From positions 62,001 through 126,000 of the forward strand of contig NZ_JADPKT010000022.1 of assembly GCF_023074075.1 (NCBI RefSeq): a DNA stretch of 64,000 nucleotides. The letters run 5' to 3'. Position 1 is the stretch's first letter. Each line of letters begins with the position of its first letter. This document shows positions 18,684-28,917 of the stretch, piece after piece. The notes under the pieces are model-generated. The model saw only the letters and a list, made by a program, of their open reading frames with translations, ran no database searches and had not been told where the DNA came from. The translations under genes were made by a program, and so were the position numbers. This stretch comes from Bradyrhizobium sp. 138. Lineage in GTDB: Bacteria > Pseudomonadota > Alphaproteobacteria > Rhizobiales > Xanthobacteraceae.

Positions 18684-19170
18684 TCCGGCAATGGAGTTGC
18701 TGAAAACGGGTCCGCGACGGGGCGGATACTGATGTATTCGTACCACATTGTTGCCGAATTGCGACAATTCCGCGGCGAGTTAGCCGCGACGGGCCCGCAT
18801 CATCCACAGCCACATGCCAATTGAAGGGAACGGATTCCGGTCATTCGGGCTTGACCGAGATGGATAGATACTTTCTCGCGACGATGGTCTCGGCCGTTCT
18901 GCTTCTGATCGTGGCCTCCGACCTCCTGGTCAACGGCTTGGGTCTCCAGCAGCCGCTGGTGAATGTCGCCACCGTCATGCCGGCGTCCGGCCGACTTGTC
19001 AGATAGATATGACGCCGCCCGTTGCGGCCGAATGACCAATATAAATGTGCGAGCGGAACATTTTGGTCCGTCTCGGACTTCTGCCCACCGCGTCAGCCAC
19101 AACGGCCAGCGCGATCCGGACAGGCTCAGCTCTGCCTTGGTAGGGGGAGCTGAGCCACCGTCCCGAACAA
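18684..19170. other. Gap between ntrC and ntrY
   Basis: This 487-base stretch separates the ntrC stop from the ntrY start. It must hold the ntrYX promoter unless ntrYX is read through from dusB-ntrBC. I see no strong sigma-54 element or NtrC palindrome in it. The only coding candidate is the short membrane frame at 18860-19006. Confidence 0.6.
18860..19006 (+). CDS. Putative 48-residue single-span membrane protein
   Basis: A short frame, MDRYFLATMVSAVLLL then a helix and PASGRLVR, with one clear membrane helix (residues 5-25). It lies alone, opposite in strand, in the 487-base gap between ntrC and ntrY. A TTG start 13 codons earlier is also possible. There is a weak purine stretch before the ATG. 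Membrane-protein-like small frames can arise by chance in GC-rich DNA, so this is tentative. Confidence 0.35.
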   Translation: MDRYFLATMVSAVLLLIVASDLLVNGLGLQQPLVNVATVMPASGRLVR

Positions 19171-20613
<1,443 letters not shown>

Positions 20614-20622
20614 CGTTAATCC

Positions 20623-21792
20623 TCATTTCGCCCCCTGTGACACAGGCGACGACTTCCCGGCAGAGTCGGCGCGACTGCTTTGATCGGCATGTTTCACCGA
20701 TGTGGAATACATCGGCATCAGCACGCGGAAGGTGGTCTTCCGCGGCTGAGATTCGCATTCGATGATGCCCCCGTGATCGCCGACGATCTTGGCGACCAGC
20801 GCAAGGCCCAGCCCCGAGCCGGTCTGCTTGGTGGTCACGAAGGGATCGAACAGATTTGACAGAAGATCGTCCGGCACGCCTGGTCCGTTGTCCTTCACGC
20901 AGAATTCGAGCGGCAAGGATACCCGGGATTTTTGACCGGGGACTGACAGGCGCACGCCGGGGCGGAACGCGGTGGTGAGCTGGATCTCGGCGTCGGGCAC
21001 GTCGATCAGGGCTTCCGCGGCATTCTTCACGAGGTTGAGGAACACCTGGATCAACTGGTCCTGGTTCGCCAGCACCGGCGGCAGCGAAGGATCGTAATCC
21101 TCGATGAAGCGGATGTTGCGGGCAAAGCCGGACTGCGCCAGCCGCTTCACATGGTCGAGCACGGAGTGGATGTTGACGGGCCCGCGCACCACGGGGCGCT
21201 CGTCGCCGAACACCTCCATGCGGTCGACCAGGGTCACGATGCGGTCGGCCTCGTCGCAGATCAGGCGCGTCAGCATGCGGTCTTCTGACGAGGCCTGCTG
21301 CTCCAGAAGCTGCGCGGCGCCGCGGATGCCGGAGAGCGGGTTCTTGATCTCGTGCGCCAGCATCGCGGCCAGCGCGATCACCGAGCGCGCCGCGCTGCGA
21401 TGGGTGAGCTGGCGGTCCATCTTGTCGGCGATGCTGCGCTCTTGCAGCATCACCACGATATGGCCGGGCCGCTCGGTGAGCGGGGCGACGTGGAGATCGA
21501 CCTGGCGATCGCCGCCCATGCGCGGGGTGCCGAGATCGACTTTGTATTCGTTGACTGGCGAGTTCGACGAGCGCACCTGGTCGATCAGCGCCAGCAACGG
21601 GCTGCCGAACGGCACCAGCTCCTTCAACGACTGCCGCTTCAGGAACTGGGTCGAGATCTCGAAGAAGGCTTCGGTGGCGATGTTGGCGGCGACGATCTTG
21701 CCGTCCGGCCCGATCATCAGCACGGGATTGGGCAAGGCATCCAGCATCGAATCGCTGTCGGACGGCCGGCGATGTTCGCTGGCTGAGCTCAT
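20623..21792 (-). CDS. ntrB: Nitrogen sensor kinase/phosphatase NtrB (NR(II))
   Basis: A 389-residue soluble histidine kinase that phosphorylates or dephosphorylates NtrC under PII control. An N-terminal PAS domain (about 16-130), the His147 box ([20 protein letters not shown]), and an ATPase domain with [10 protein letters not shown] and [10 protein letters not shown]. There is no membrane segment, as expected. The ATG overlaps the dusB stop by four bases, so dusB-ntrB-ntrC is one coupled operon. Sequence after the ATPase is a short variable tail. Confidence 0.97.
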   Translation of the reverse strand: MSSASEHRRPSDSDSMLDALPNPVLMIGPDGKIVAANIATEAFFEISTQFLKRQSLKELVPFGSPLLALIDQVRSSNSPVNEYKVDLGTPRMGGDRQVDLHVAPLTERPGHIVVMLQERSIADKMDRQLTHRSAARSVIALAAMLAHEIKNPLSGIRGAAQLLEQQASSEDRMLTRLICDEADRIVTLVDRMEVFGDERPVVRGPVNIHSVLDHVKRLAQSGFARNIRFIEDYDPSLPPVLANQDQLIQVFLNLVKNAAEALIDVPDAEIQLTTAFRPGVRLSVPGQKSRVSLPLEFCVKDNGPGVPDDLLSNLFDPFVTTKQTGSGLGLALVAKIVGDHGGIIECESQPRKTTFRVLMPMYSTSVKHADQSSRADSAGKSSPVSQGAK

Positions 21793-22865
21793 GCCGCAGC
21801 CCTCCAGGCGAAGTCGTCGAAGGCGTCCTGCAGCGACTGGTGGACGCGGCCTGGATCTTCCGAGGTGAGGATCTTCTGGCGCCAGGATTTCAGCGTCTCG
21901 GCGGGCGCACGGCTCACCTCTGCCGCGACGTCGAGCGCCCAGCCCAGATGCTTGCGTGCATGCTTCAATCCGACGCGGAGGCCATAGAGCGCGCAGACGC
22001 CCTCATAGAGCGTGCGGACATAATGCAGCTGGGTTTCGAGCGAGGGCGTTGCTTCCTCATCCCCGCCCTTCAGGCGGCGGCCGATCTGGCCCGGCAGCCA
22101 GGGCTGGCCCTGCGCGCCGCGGCCGATCATCACGGCATCGGCGCCGGAGGCCTCGAGGGCGGCGAGCGCCTTCTCGTAAGTCGTGATGTCGCCATTGACG
22201 ACGAGCGGAATCGCGATGGCCTCGCGCACGGCGCGGATCGCGTCCCAATCGGCCTCGCCCTTGTAGAACTGGCTGCGGGTGCGACCATGCACGGTGACGA
22301 GCTTGACGCCGGCGGCTTCCGCGCGCTGCGCCAGCTCGGGCGCGTTGCGCGTGCGATCGTCCCAGCCGAGCCGCATCTTCAGCGTCACCGGCACCTTCAC
22401 CGCCGCGATGGTCGCATCGATCAGGCCTAAGGCATGGTCAAGATCGCGCATCAAGGCCGAGCCGGACTGGCCGCCGGTGACGTGGCGGGCCGGGCAGCCC
22501 ATGTTGATGTCGATGATATCGGCGCCTTCGGCTTCGGCGATCCGGGCGCCCTCGGCCATCCAATGGCTCTCGCAGCCGGCGAGCTGGACCACGTGCGGGC
22601 CGATCCCGGTGGCTTCGCAACGCAACCGGGACATCCGGTGGCCGTTGGCGAGCTCATCGCTGGCGGTCATTTCGGACACGACGAGACCGGCCCCAAGCTC
22701 GGCGGCCAGCTTGCGGACGGGCGAGTCCGTCACCCCCGACATCGGCGCCAGGAAGACCGGGGTGGCGACATCAATATCGCCTATTTTCAACGGCTTAGAG
22801 CCGGATACTGCCGAACCGGTCACAGGGGTCTCGTCGACTGGGCGGCGCCTCATCGCGCCTGCCAT
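21789..22865 (-). CDS. dusB: tRNA-dihydrouridine synthase DusB (NifR3)
   Basis: A 358-residue flavin enzyme that reduces uridines in the tRNA D-loop. The FMN barrel begins with [15 protein letters not shown]; the catalytic Cys lies in [10 protein letters not shown], followed by a [11 protein letters not shown] loop, MRLGWDD and [12 protein letters not shown]. Historically called nifR3 because it heads the ntrBC operon in alphaproteobacteria. A second Met four codons in is an alternative start. Two NtrC-like palindromes lie just upstream, so the operon may be autoregulated. Confidence 0.96.
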   Translation of the reverse strand: MAGAMRRRPVDETPVTGSAVSGSKPLKIGDIDVATPVFLAPMSGVTDSPVRKLAAELGAGLVVSEMTASDELANGHRMSRLRCEATGIGPHVVQLAGCESHWMAEGARIAEAEGADIIDINMGCPARHVTGGQSGSALMRDLDHALGLIDATIAAVKVPVTLKMRLGWDDRTRNAPELAQRAEAAGVKLVTVHGRTRSQFYKGEADWDAIRAVREAIAIPLVVNGDITTYEKALAALEASGADAVMIGRGAQGQPWLPGQIGRRLKGGDEEATPSLETQLHYVRTLYEGVCALYGLRVGLKHARKHLGWALDVAAEVSRAPAETLKSWRQKILTSEDPGRVHQSLQDAFDDFAWRAAA

Positions 22866-22877
22866 GACCTATCTTGC

Positions 22878-22892
22878 GCACAATTCTTGTGC
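22878..22892. promoter_or_regulatory. Candidate NtrC-binding site, proximal
   Basis: GCACAATTCTTGTGC fits the core of the NtrC consensus, GCAC-N7-GTGC, and its arms are perfect over 6 bp. It lies 13 to 27 bases upstream of the dusB ATG, a position suited to repression of dusB-ntrB-ntrC by NtrC. Binding is inferred, not shown. Confidence 0.5.
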
Positions 22893-22945
22893 AGTCAAGC
22901 GTCATGCCTACAGTTTAGACAATTCTGCAGATCTTTCAAGTGCAG

Positions 22946-22962
22946 TGCAGCAAAATGCTGCT
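22946..22962. promoter_or_regulatory. Candidate NtrC-binding site, distal
   Basis: TGCAGCAAAATGCTGCT has perfect GCAGC/GCTGC arms and matches the NtrC consensus TGCACC-N5-GGTGCA at 9 of 12 fixed positions. It is about 70 bases upstream of the proximal site in the same dusB/ispDF divergent region, an arrangement that would allow cooperative binding. Confidence 0.35.
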
Positions 22963-23066
22963 TCCAACAATCCGGGGAAACCCCCTTTTTTTGCGGGCCT
23001 GCCGTGCTAGAGGCATGCGGCAATCCCCTCCCCGACTCTGCATCACCAACTGAGTATTTGAGTCCT

Positions 23067-24263
23067 ATGGCGAAATCACAACGCACCGCAGTCGTCCTCG
23101 TGGCAGCCGGGCGTGGGCTGCGTGCCGGCGCCGGTGGTCCCAAGCAATATCGCGAAATCGGCGGCGTGCCCGTGATCTATCGCGCCATGGAAGCCTTCAG
23201 CCGCCACGCCGACGTGTTTGCGGTGCAGCCGGTGGTGAGCCCCGATGACAGCGCCATGTTCACGGCCGCGGTCGGAGGGCTCAATCACGAGCCGCCGACC
23301 CATGGCGGCGCGACGCGGCAAGCGTCCGTGCTTGCCGGCCTCGAAGCCCTGGTCAAGCACAAGCCCGATATCGTGCTGATCCACGACGCCGCGCGCCCCT
23401 TCGTCTCCGAAGGATTGATCTCGCGCGCGATCGAGGCGGCCAGCCGCACCGGCGCTGCGATCCCCGCCATAGCCGTCACCGACACCATCAAGCTCACCGG
23501 CGATGCCGGCCAAGTCGAGGGCACGCCGGACCGCGCGCGGCTGCGAATCGCGCAGACGCCGCAATCCTTTCGTTTCGACGTCATCCTCGAGGCGCATCGT
23601 CGCGCGGCGAAGGACGGGCGCTCTGATTTCACCGACGATGCCGCGATTGCCGAATGGGCGGGATTGACGGTTGCAACCTTTGAAGGCGATGTTGCCAACA
23701 TGAAGCTCACCACTCCCGAGGATTTCGTGCGCGAGGAAGCGCGTCTGGCTGCCCAGCTCGGCGATATCAGGACCGGCACCGGCTACGACGTGCACGCCTT
23801 CGGCGATGGCGACCACCTCATGCTGTGCGGCGTGCGCGTGCCGCACACCAAGGGTTTTCTCGCCCATTCCGATGGCGATGTCGGCCTGCATGCGCTGGTC
23901 GACGCCATCCTCGGCGCGCTCGCCGACGGCGACATCGGCTCGCACTTTCCGCCCAGCGATGCGAAATGGAAGGGCGCCTCCTCCGACCAGTTCCTGAAAT
24001 ACGCCATCGAGCGCGTCACGGCGCGCGGCGGCCGCATCGCCAATCTCGAGGTCACCATGATCTGCGAGCGGCCGAAGATCGGCCCCTTGCGCGACACCAT
24101 GCGTGCGCGCATCGCCGAGATCTCCGGCGTCGACATCTCGCGCGTCGCGGTGAAGGCGACGACCAGCGAGCGGCTCGGCTTCACCGGCCGTGAGGAAGGC
24201 ATCGCCGCCACCGCGAGCGCCACCATCCGCCTGCCATTTAACGAAAAGACTTGGAGCGTGTAA
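23067..24263 (+). CDS. ispDF: Bifunctional IspD-IspF isoprenoid enzyme
   Basis: A 398-residue fusion catalysing two steps of the non-mevalonate isoprenoid pathway: CDP-ME synthesis by IspD (residues 1-230; nucleotide loop [19 protein letters not shown] and IHDAARPF) and MEcPP synthesis by IspF (residues 234-398; metal ligands Asp241, His243 and His275 in GYDVHAF and [10 protein letters not shown]). The fusion is common in alphaproteobacteria. ATG at 23067 begins the nucleotide-binding domain; the frame runs on upstream only across the dusB promoter and dusB. cinA follows after three bases. Confidence 0.97.
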   Translation: MAKSQRTAVVLVAAGRGLRAGAGGPKQYREIGGVPVIYRAMEAFSRHADVFAVQPVVSPDDSAMFTAAVGGLNHEPPTHGGATRQASVLAGLEALVKHKPDIVLIHDAARPFVSEGLISRAIEAASRTGAAIPAIAVTDTIKLTGDAGQVEGTPDRARLRIAQTPQSFRFDVILEAHRRAAKDGRSDFTDDAAIAEWAGLTVATFEGDVANMKLTTPEDFVREEARLAAQLGDIRTGTGYDVHAFGDGDHLMLCGVRVPHTKGFLAHSDGDVGLHALVDAILGALADGDIGSHFPPSDAKWKGASSDQFLKYAIERVTARGGRIANLEVTMICERPKIGPLRDTMRARIAEISGVDISRVAVKATTSERLGFTGREEGIAATASATIRLPFNEKTWSV

Positions 24264-24266
24264 GCC

Positions 24267-24872
24267 ATGGGCGGCAGCGACGCACGCGCCCTCTCCCGCT
24301 CGCTGCTCGATCTGTGCCGGATGCGCAAGCTGACGGTCGCGACCGCTGAGTCTTGCACCGGCGGCCTCGTCGCCGGCGCGCTGACCGACATCCCCGGCTC
24401 TTCCGATGTCATTGATCGCGGCTTCGTCACCTATTCCAACGACGCCAAGCGCGCGATGCTCGGCGTCGAAGCCGGCACGCTCGCCAATTTCGGCGCGGTC
24501 AGCAAGGAAACCGCAACCGCGATGGCGGTCGGCGCGCTGGAGCGCGCCGGCGTCGATCTCGCCGTCGCCATCACCGGCATTGCCGGTCCTGGCGGCGCAA
24601 CGCCCGGCAAGCCGGTCGGTCTCGTGCACTTCGCAGCAGCCGCGCGCGATGGCCGGATCATCCACCGCGAGCATCGTTTCGGCGCGATCGGCCGCTCCGC
24701 CGTGCGTCAGCGCTCCGTCGTCGAGGCGCTGCGCATGCTGATGGATCTCGCCCGCGGCCCGCAAGCCCAGTCCAAGCCGCGCGCCGCGGCGACCCGCCTG
24801 CGCCCGCGCGTGACCCGCTCGCCGCGCCGGCATGCGGTGAAGCGCAGGCCGCCGCGGTCGCCGCGGGGCTAG
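24267..24872 (+). CDS. CinA-type nicotinamide-nucleotide amidase (PncC domain)
   Basis: A 201-residue protein made of only the CinA C-terminal domain, which deamidates NMN to NaMN in NAD recycling. The conserved ATAESCTGGLVAGALTDIPGSS and ITGIAGPGGATPGKPVGLV loops are present. The N-terminal MoCF-like domain of full-length CinA is absent, as in PncC. The last 40 residues form an unusual Arg/Pro-rich basic tail (RLRPRVTRSPRRHAVKRRPP) that most family members lack. It starts three bases after ispDF and converges on mscS. Confidence 0.88.
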   Translation: MGGSDARALSRSLLDLCRMRKLTVATAESCTGGLVAGALTDIPGSSDVIDRGFVTYSNDAKRAMLGVEAGTLANFGAVSKETATAMAVGALERAGVDLAVAITGIAGPGGATPGKPVGLVHFAAAARDGRIIHREHRFGAIGRSAVRQRSVVEALRMLMDLARGPQAQSKPRAAATRLRPRVTRSPRRHAVKRRPPRSPRG

Positions 24873-24878
24873 GTCACA

Positions 24879-25655
24879 TCACGCCGCCGCCAGCAGCGCA
24901 CTCGCGTGGTCGAGCACCCGCTGCTTGACCGCATCGGCATCGGACGGATTCACCTTCGCACTCACGGTCAATTCCACGAGGGGCGCTGCGGGATCGGCTG
25001 CGAGCACCTTGGACACATTGACCGACGGCGCGACCTTGTCGTCGATGCGGGGATCGTCGTGCAGCTCTTTCAGGATCCGGTCGGCCAACGCATTGGCCGC
25101 GCCGGCCCTGACCGGGATCGTCACCTTGACCTCGCCAGAGCCGGGATAGGCGCTGTGGTTGATGATGGCGGCGCCCCACACCTGCCCGTTCGGCAGCAGG
25201 ATCTGCGTGTTGTCCGGCGCGACCAGCTCGGTCATGAACAGCGACAGCGACCTCACCTTCCCCGCCTTGCCGGCCACCTCGACGTCGTCGCCGATGTGAA
25301 ACGGCCGGAACAGCAGCAGCATCACGCCGGCGGCGAGATTGGAGAGCGTGCCTTGAAGCGCGAGACCGATGGCGAGGGATGTCGCGCCCAGCACGGCGAC
25401 AAGGCTCGCGGTCTGGATGCCGAAGAGCTGGAGCACGGCGATGCCGACCACTGCGAGCACGCCGTAGCGCGCAAGACTGCCCACGAACAGCGTGACGAGC
25501 GGGTCGACGCTGTGCGTGACGCTGAGCAGGCGCGTGACGAAACGCTGCATGGCGCCGGACAGATACCAGCCGATCGCGAGCAGCAGGACCGCGTAGATCG
25601 CGTTCAGGCCATACAGGACGAGCGAGGCTTTCAGCGTGTCGAAATTGATGGTCAT
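24879..25655 (-). CDS. MscS-family mechanosensitive channel
   Basis: A 258-residue small-conductance mechanosensitive channel. Three N-terminal helices end in the pore-lining TM3 with its Ala/Gly pattern (ATSLAIGLALQGTLSNLAAG), followed by the beta domain (FHIGDDVEVAGKAGKV, ILLPNGQVWGAAIINHSAYP) and an alpha/beta cytoplasmic cage. It opens on hypo-osmotic shock to release solutes. Length is close to E. coli MscS (286). It is convergent with cinA six bases away; upstream is a 1-kb gene-free repeat island. Confidence 0.93.
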   Translation of the reverse strand: MTINFDTLKASLVLYGLNAIYAVLLLAIGWYLSGAMQRFVTRLLSVTHSVDPLVTLFVGSLARYGVLAVVGIAVLQLFGIQTASLVAVLGATSLAIGLALQGTLSNLAAGVMLLLFRPFHIGDDVEVAGKAGKVRSLSLFMTELVAPDNTQILLPNGQVWGAAIINHSAYPGSGEVKVTIPVRAGAANALADRILKELHDDPRIDDKVAPSVNVSKVLAADPAAPLVELTVSAKVNPSDADAVKQRVLDHASALLAAA

Positions 25656-25756
25656 GGCAGCTCCAACCCGGACAATCCGGAGAGAACTCGGAGCGATGCG
25701 AAATGATCCCGTCGCATGTCGGAGGGAATGTAGGTCCCGTCGCCCGGGTGCAGTTC

Positions 25757-25844
25757 GTAGGGTGGATTAGCGAAGCGTAATCCACCGCTTCTGTCTCCGC
25801 CGCGGCAGACGTGGTGGATTACGCCTTCGGCTAATCCACCCTAC
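25757..25844. repeat. Palindromic repeat, GTGGATTA type
   Basis: A large inverted repeat: GTAGGGTGGATTAG...GTAATCCACC on the left and its complement GGTGGATTAC...CTAATCCACCCTAC on the right. Each arm is itself a smaller palindrome (GTGGATTA against TAATCCAC), so four half-repeats are present. The arms differ only by small indels in the central CGAAGCG/CGCCTTCGG. A decayed relative lies at 40349-40402, so it is a family. Confidence 0.8.
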
Positions 25845-26265
25845 GCACCTACAAGCCCTTGCGTTGCCCGACGGGCAAAACACGCTAGCCGTTGGGCAAT
25901 GCATGCGTGCAAAAATATTCGACTTTACAGAATTTCTGATTTATCGCATGGTCCCGCCACCTCATCCCTGTCAGAGGGGCGTATCGCGATCGTCACGAAA
26001 CGCGGGGTGAGCCGTGGTGGACGCTGGCAGCACCGGCGCGAGAGGCATCGCAGGGCGGGCAACCGTGAGCGACAGCCAGCGCGCACACGACCGATGCTGT
26101 TAGCGTACGGCAAAACCGTGTCGTCCTGACGCCCGGGGTCTGTGCGTCAAGTCTTGTGGTGATGTGTGTTGCCCGACCGGGTGCACGCATCAGCGATCTG
26201 CAAGGCGACGGGGGCAATAGTGCATCGCTCCCCGGGGAGAGCTCGGCATAAGCCGTCAAACCACT

Positions 26266-26379
26266 GCGCAGGGAAGGCCGGTTGTTTGGCTTCACCTGTA
26301 TGCCGCTGTGCAGCTTCCTGACACGCAGGTTTCGCACAGTGGACCGCGGGTGCCAGCCGGCATCCGGTCTTCCCTGCGC
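26266..26379. repeat. Dispersed inverted-repeat element, GCGCAGGGAAG type
   Basis: GCGCAGGGAAGGCCGG at 26266-26281 and CCGGTCTTCCCTGCGC at 26364-26379 are 16-base arms that match at 15 positions, with an 82-base spacer. Its shadow frame on the minus strand reads SLSEGAGKTGCRLAP, wording I recall from spurious database proteins in Bradyrhizobium. That recollection needs a search. It marks a non-coding mobile-like repeat. Confidence 0.6.
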
Positions 26380-26486
26380 CCTCTGACAAAGAGGGTGATG
26401 AGATCAAGCAAAGCTCGGGCGAGATGAGCCGCGAGGATGCGGATCTGTGTCTGCGGGGCGAGATGCGAGTCACAAGCTCGGACATC

Positions 26487-26576
26487 GTAGGTGGGCAAAG
26501 CGGAAGCGAGCCCACCATCTTTGCCTGTCGCGATTGAATTGGTGGGCACAGCGCGGTGCGCCTTTGCCCACCCTAC
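26487..26576. repeat. Palindromic repeat, GTGGGCAAAG type
   Basis: GTAGGTGGGCAAAGCG on the left pairs with CGCCTTTGCCCACCCTAC on the right, with inner GTGGGC/GCCCAC half-repeats in between (AGCCCACCAT and TTGGTGGGCACAG). Same four-half-repeat plan as the element at 25757-25844 but a different sequence, so a separate family. Confidence 0.75.
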
Positions 26577-26643
26577 GGCACTGCCTCCGCGGGAAGGTTC
26601 GCTGCGCTCGCAATGACGATGGAGAGAACGGTGCCCGTGGCGA

Positions 26644-27123
26644 CTACGTCGACGCCAGCTTCGGCCGGCCATAGATCGCATCCGCCCGCTTCTCGAACGC
26701 CGTCGAGAATCGCGCGAAGGCGGCATCGAACATCGAGCCCATCAGTAACGCCAGCATGCGGCTCTTGAATTCGTAGGCGAGGTAGAAACCGACGTCGCAG
26801 ACGCGCTCGCCCTCCTGGCCTTTGGGCTCGAACGTCCAACGGTTTTCGAGATTACTGAAGGGACCTTGCAGATACTCGACGAGAATCTTCAAATTGGCGC
26901 GGTCGAGCGTCACCCGACTGGTGAAGGATTCCTTGACCAGCTTGAACGACACCGTCATGTCGGCGACCAGCACTTCGGTGCCGTCCGGCTTGGCCATCCG
27001 CTGGCGCACCTTCAGCGCGCTGCACAGCGGCACGAATTCCGGATAGCGCTCGACATCGGCGACCAGATCAAACATCTCGGGTGCGCTGTGGTTGACGCGG
27101 TGCTTGCTCGAAACTCGGTGCAT
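26644..27123 (-). CDS. RatA/COQ10-type START-domain protein
   Basis: A 159-residue lipid-binding START-like protein of the COQ10/RatA family. Visible features are the opening VNHSAPEMFDLVADVERYPEFVPLC and the closing helix FDAAFARFSTAFEKRADAIYG. Bacterial members are named either coenzyme Q-binding protein or RatA, a proposed ribosome-association inhibitor; the Coq10-like ubiquinone chaperone role is the safer reading for an alphaproteobacterium. It follows lipA by six bases, the usual alphaproteobacterial pairing. Confidence 0.9.
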   Translation of the reverse strand: MHRVSSKHRVNHSAPEMFDLVADVERYPEFVPLCSALKVRQRMAKPDGTEVLVADMTVSFKLVKESFTSRVTLDRANLKILVEYLQGPFSNLENRWTFEPKGQEGERVCDVGFYLAYEFKSRMLALLMGSMFDAAFARFSTAFEKRADAIYGRPKLAST

Positions 27124-27129
27124 GGGACG

Positions 27130-28086
27130 TCAGCGGGCGTGCGCAGCCCGCGCTGCCTTCAGTCTCGCGAAATCCTCGCCGGCATGATGCGACGAGCGGG
27201 TGAGCGGGCTCGCCGACACCATCAGGAAGCCTTTGGTGTAGGCGACCTTCTCGTAAGAGGCGAACTCGTCCGGCGGCACATAACGCATCACGGCGTGGTG
27301 CTTACGGGTCGGCTGCAGATACTGCCCGATGGTCAGGAAATCGACCTCGGCCGAGCGCAAATCGTCCATCACCTGCTGCACCTCGTGGCGCTCCTCGCCG
27401 AGGCCGACCATGATGCCGGACTTGGTGAAGATGGTGGGATCGAGCTCCTTGACTCGCTGCAGCAGCCGGATCGAATGGAAATAGCGCGCGCCGGGCCGCA
27501 CTGTGAGATAGCGCGACGGCACGGTCTCGAGATTGTGGTTGAAGACGTCGGGCTTGGCGGCGACGACGATTTCGAGCGCACCCTCCTTGCGCAGGAAGTC
27601 GGGCGTCAGGATCTCGATCGTGGTCGAGGGGCACGCGGCGCGGATGGCGCGGATCGTCTCTGCGAAATGCTGGGCGCCGCCGTCCGTGAGGTCGTCGCGG
27701 TCGACCGACGTGATGACGACGTGGGCAAGGCCGAGCTTCGCCGTCGCCTCGGCGACATTCTCAGGCTCGGCTGCGTCCAGCGCATTCGGCAGGCCGGTCT
27801 TGACGTTGCAGAACGCGCAGGCGCGGGTGCAGGTGTCACCCATGATCATGAAGGTGGCGTGCTTCTTGTCCCAGCACTCACCGATGTTGGGGCAGCCCGC
27901 CTCCTCACACACCGTGTGCAGGCCGTTGGATCGCACGATGTTGCGGGTGTCGGCATAGCCGCGGGTGTTGGGGGCGCGCACACGGATCCAGTCCGGCTTC
28001 GGCGGCGAAGCGGAATCAGGGCGATTCACCTTTTCGGGGTGGCGCGGGCGCAGCGGGTTCGAGATGGTATCGACAATAACGACCAT
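27130..28086 (-). CDS. lipA: Lipoyl synthase LipA
   Basis: A 318-residue radical-SAM enzyme that inserts two sulfurs into octanoyl chains to make lipoate. The auxiliary cluster ligands are Cys60, Cys65 and Cys71 ([12 protein letters not shown]) and the radical-SAM cluster is Cys86, Cys90, Cys93 (CTRACAFC). The C-terminal RSSHHAGE contains the Ser that completes the auxiliary cluster. Length and order are normal. Co-transcribed with the downstream RatA/COQ10 gene. Confidence 0.97.
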   Translation of the reverse strand: MVVIVDTISNPLRPRHPEKVNRPDSASPPKPDWIRVRAPNTRGYADTRNIVRSNGLHTVCEEAGCPNIGECWDKKHATFMIMGDTCTRACAFCNVKTGLPNALDAAEPENVAEATAKLGLAHVVITSVDRDDLTDGGAQHFAETIRAIRAACPSTTIEILTPDFLRKEGALEIVVAAKPDVFNHNLETVPSRYLTVRPGARYFHSIRLLQRVKELDPTIFTKSGIMVGLGEERHEVQQVMDDLRSAEVDFLTIGQYLQPTRKHHAVMRYVPPDEFASYEKVAYTKGFLMVSASPLTRSSHHAGEDFARLKAARAAHAR

Positions 28087-28216
28087 GGGGTGTCCGGTCT
28101 GTACAGGTCCTACCTAGTCGGTCTCGCCAGGCATCGCAACCCGGCTCGCACCGCTTCAGGGAACATGGCAGATATGGGCAATATCTTGCTCTGTTCTCAA
28201 GCGATTCTCACCTCGA

Positions 28217-28819
28217 ATGGCTCCAACTTCCAAGGCCTCACCACCGCGGCTCGGCAAGCCGCTCAAGCGTGCCTTTTTCGGCCGCAGCGTCCATGAAGTC
28301 GCGCCCGACCTGATCGGGGCGACGATGCTCGTCGACGGCGTCGGTGGGGTTATCGTCGAGGTCGAGGCCTATCATCATACCGACCCGGCGGCGCATTCCT
28401 ACAACGGGCCGACGCCGCGGAACCAGGTGATGTTCGGCCCGCCCGGCTATGCCTATGTCTACCGCTCCTACGGCATCCACTGGTGCGTCAACTTCGTCTG
28501 CGAGCAGGAAGGCTCGGCGAGCGCCGTGCTGATCCGCGGGCTGGAGCCGACGCATGGCATCGCCGCGATGCGCCGCCGCCGTCATCTCCAGGATTTGCAG
28601 GCGCTGTGCTCGGGCCCGGGCAAGCTGACCGAAGCGCTCGGCATCACCATTGCGCACAACGCCCTGCCGCTGGACCGGCCGCCGATCGTACTTCATGCGC
28701 GGACAGAGGATTTCGAGGTCGTGGCCGGCATCCGGATCGGCATCACCAAGGCCGTCGAGTTGCCCTGGCGCTATGGCATCAGGGGCTCGAAGTTTCTCAG
28801 CAAGCCGTTCCCGAAATAG
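28217..28819 (+). CDS. DNA-3-methyladenine glycosylase (AAG/MPG family)
   Basis: A 200-residue base-excision enzyme that removes alkylated purines. It keeps the AAG signature: [19 protein letters not shown], the catalytic Glu50 in VEVEAY, His60 in [12 protein letters not shown], and the DNA-intercalating [13 protein letters not shown] loop. GSKFLSKPF at the end is also typical. It diverges from lipA and ends at a strong hairpin shared with valS. Length is standard for bacterial AAG. Confidence 0.93.
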   Translation: MAPTSKASPPRLGKPLKRAFFGRSVHEVAPDLIGATMLVDGVGGVIVEVEAYHHTDPAAHSYNGPTPRNQVMFGPPGYAYVYRSYGIHWCVNFVCEQEGSASAVLIRGLEPTHGIAAMRRRRHLQDLQALCSGPGKLTEALGITIAHNALPLDRPPIVLHARTEDFEVVAGIRIGITKAVELPWRYGIRGSKFLSKPFPK

Positions 28820-28824
28820 GAACA

Positions 28825-28855
28825 GAGCCCGTTCCGATGGAATCGGAACGGGCTC
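28825..28855. terminator. Bidirectional hairpin terminator
   Basis: GAGCCCGTTCCGAT at 28825-28838 and its exact complement at 28842-28855 form a perfect 14-bp stem with a GGA loop, followed on the plus strand by TTCTTGTTTTG. It lies between the convergent glycosylase and valS genes and probably ends both. The stem also looks like a repeat shared by many Bradyrhizobium intergenic regions, which I recall but cannot check here. Confidence 0.7.
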
Positions 28856-28917
28856 CGGATTCTTGTTTTGACGCGTTTTCTTTGCGCGAACCGGTATCCA
28901 CTTCGCTCGAAAACGCT
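28856..28917. repeat. Intergenic repeat abutting the valS stop
   Basis: Directly after the hairpin, GCGTTTTC (28873-28880) and GAAAACGC (28909-28916) bracket GCGCGAACCGGTATCCACTT. I recall this core as a frequent intergenic element in Bradyrhizobium genomes. The right arm ends one base before the valS stop codon. Identity as a family needs a genome search. Confidence 0.5.

Larger units (their letters stand above)
25656..26643. other. Gene-free repeat island between mscS and ratA
   Basis: Nearly 1 kb with no convincing gene. It holds three different palindromic repeats (listed separately). Open frames here, for example one on the minus strand at 26147-26518, translate into sequence I associate with repeat DNA in this lineage rather than a protein. 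A promoter for mscS is expected at the left edge. Confidence 0.7.

Noticed and set aside
23076..24833. 585-codon minus-strand frame
   Set aside because: Antisense of ispDF and cinA; both plus-strand proteins have complete catalytic motifs.
26147..26518. 123-codon minus-strand frame in the repeat island
   Set aside because: It runs through inverted-repeat DNA, and its translation resembles repeat-derived spurious proteins rather than a folded domain.
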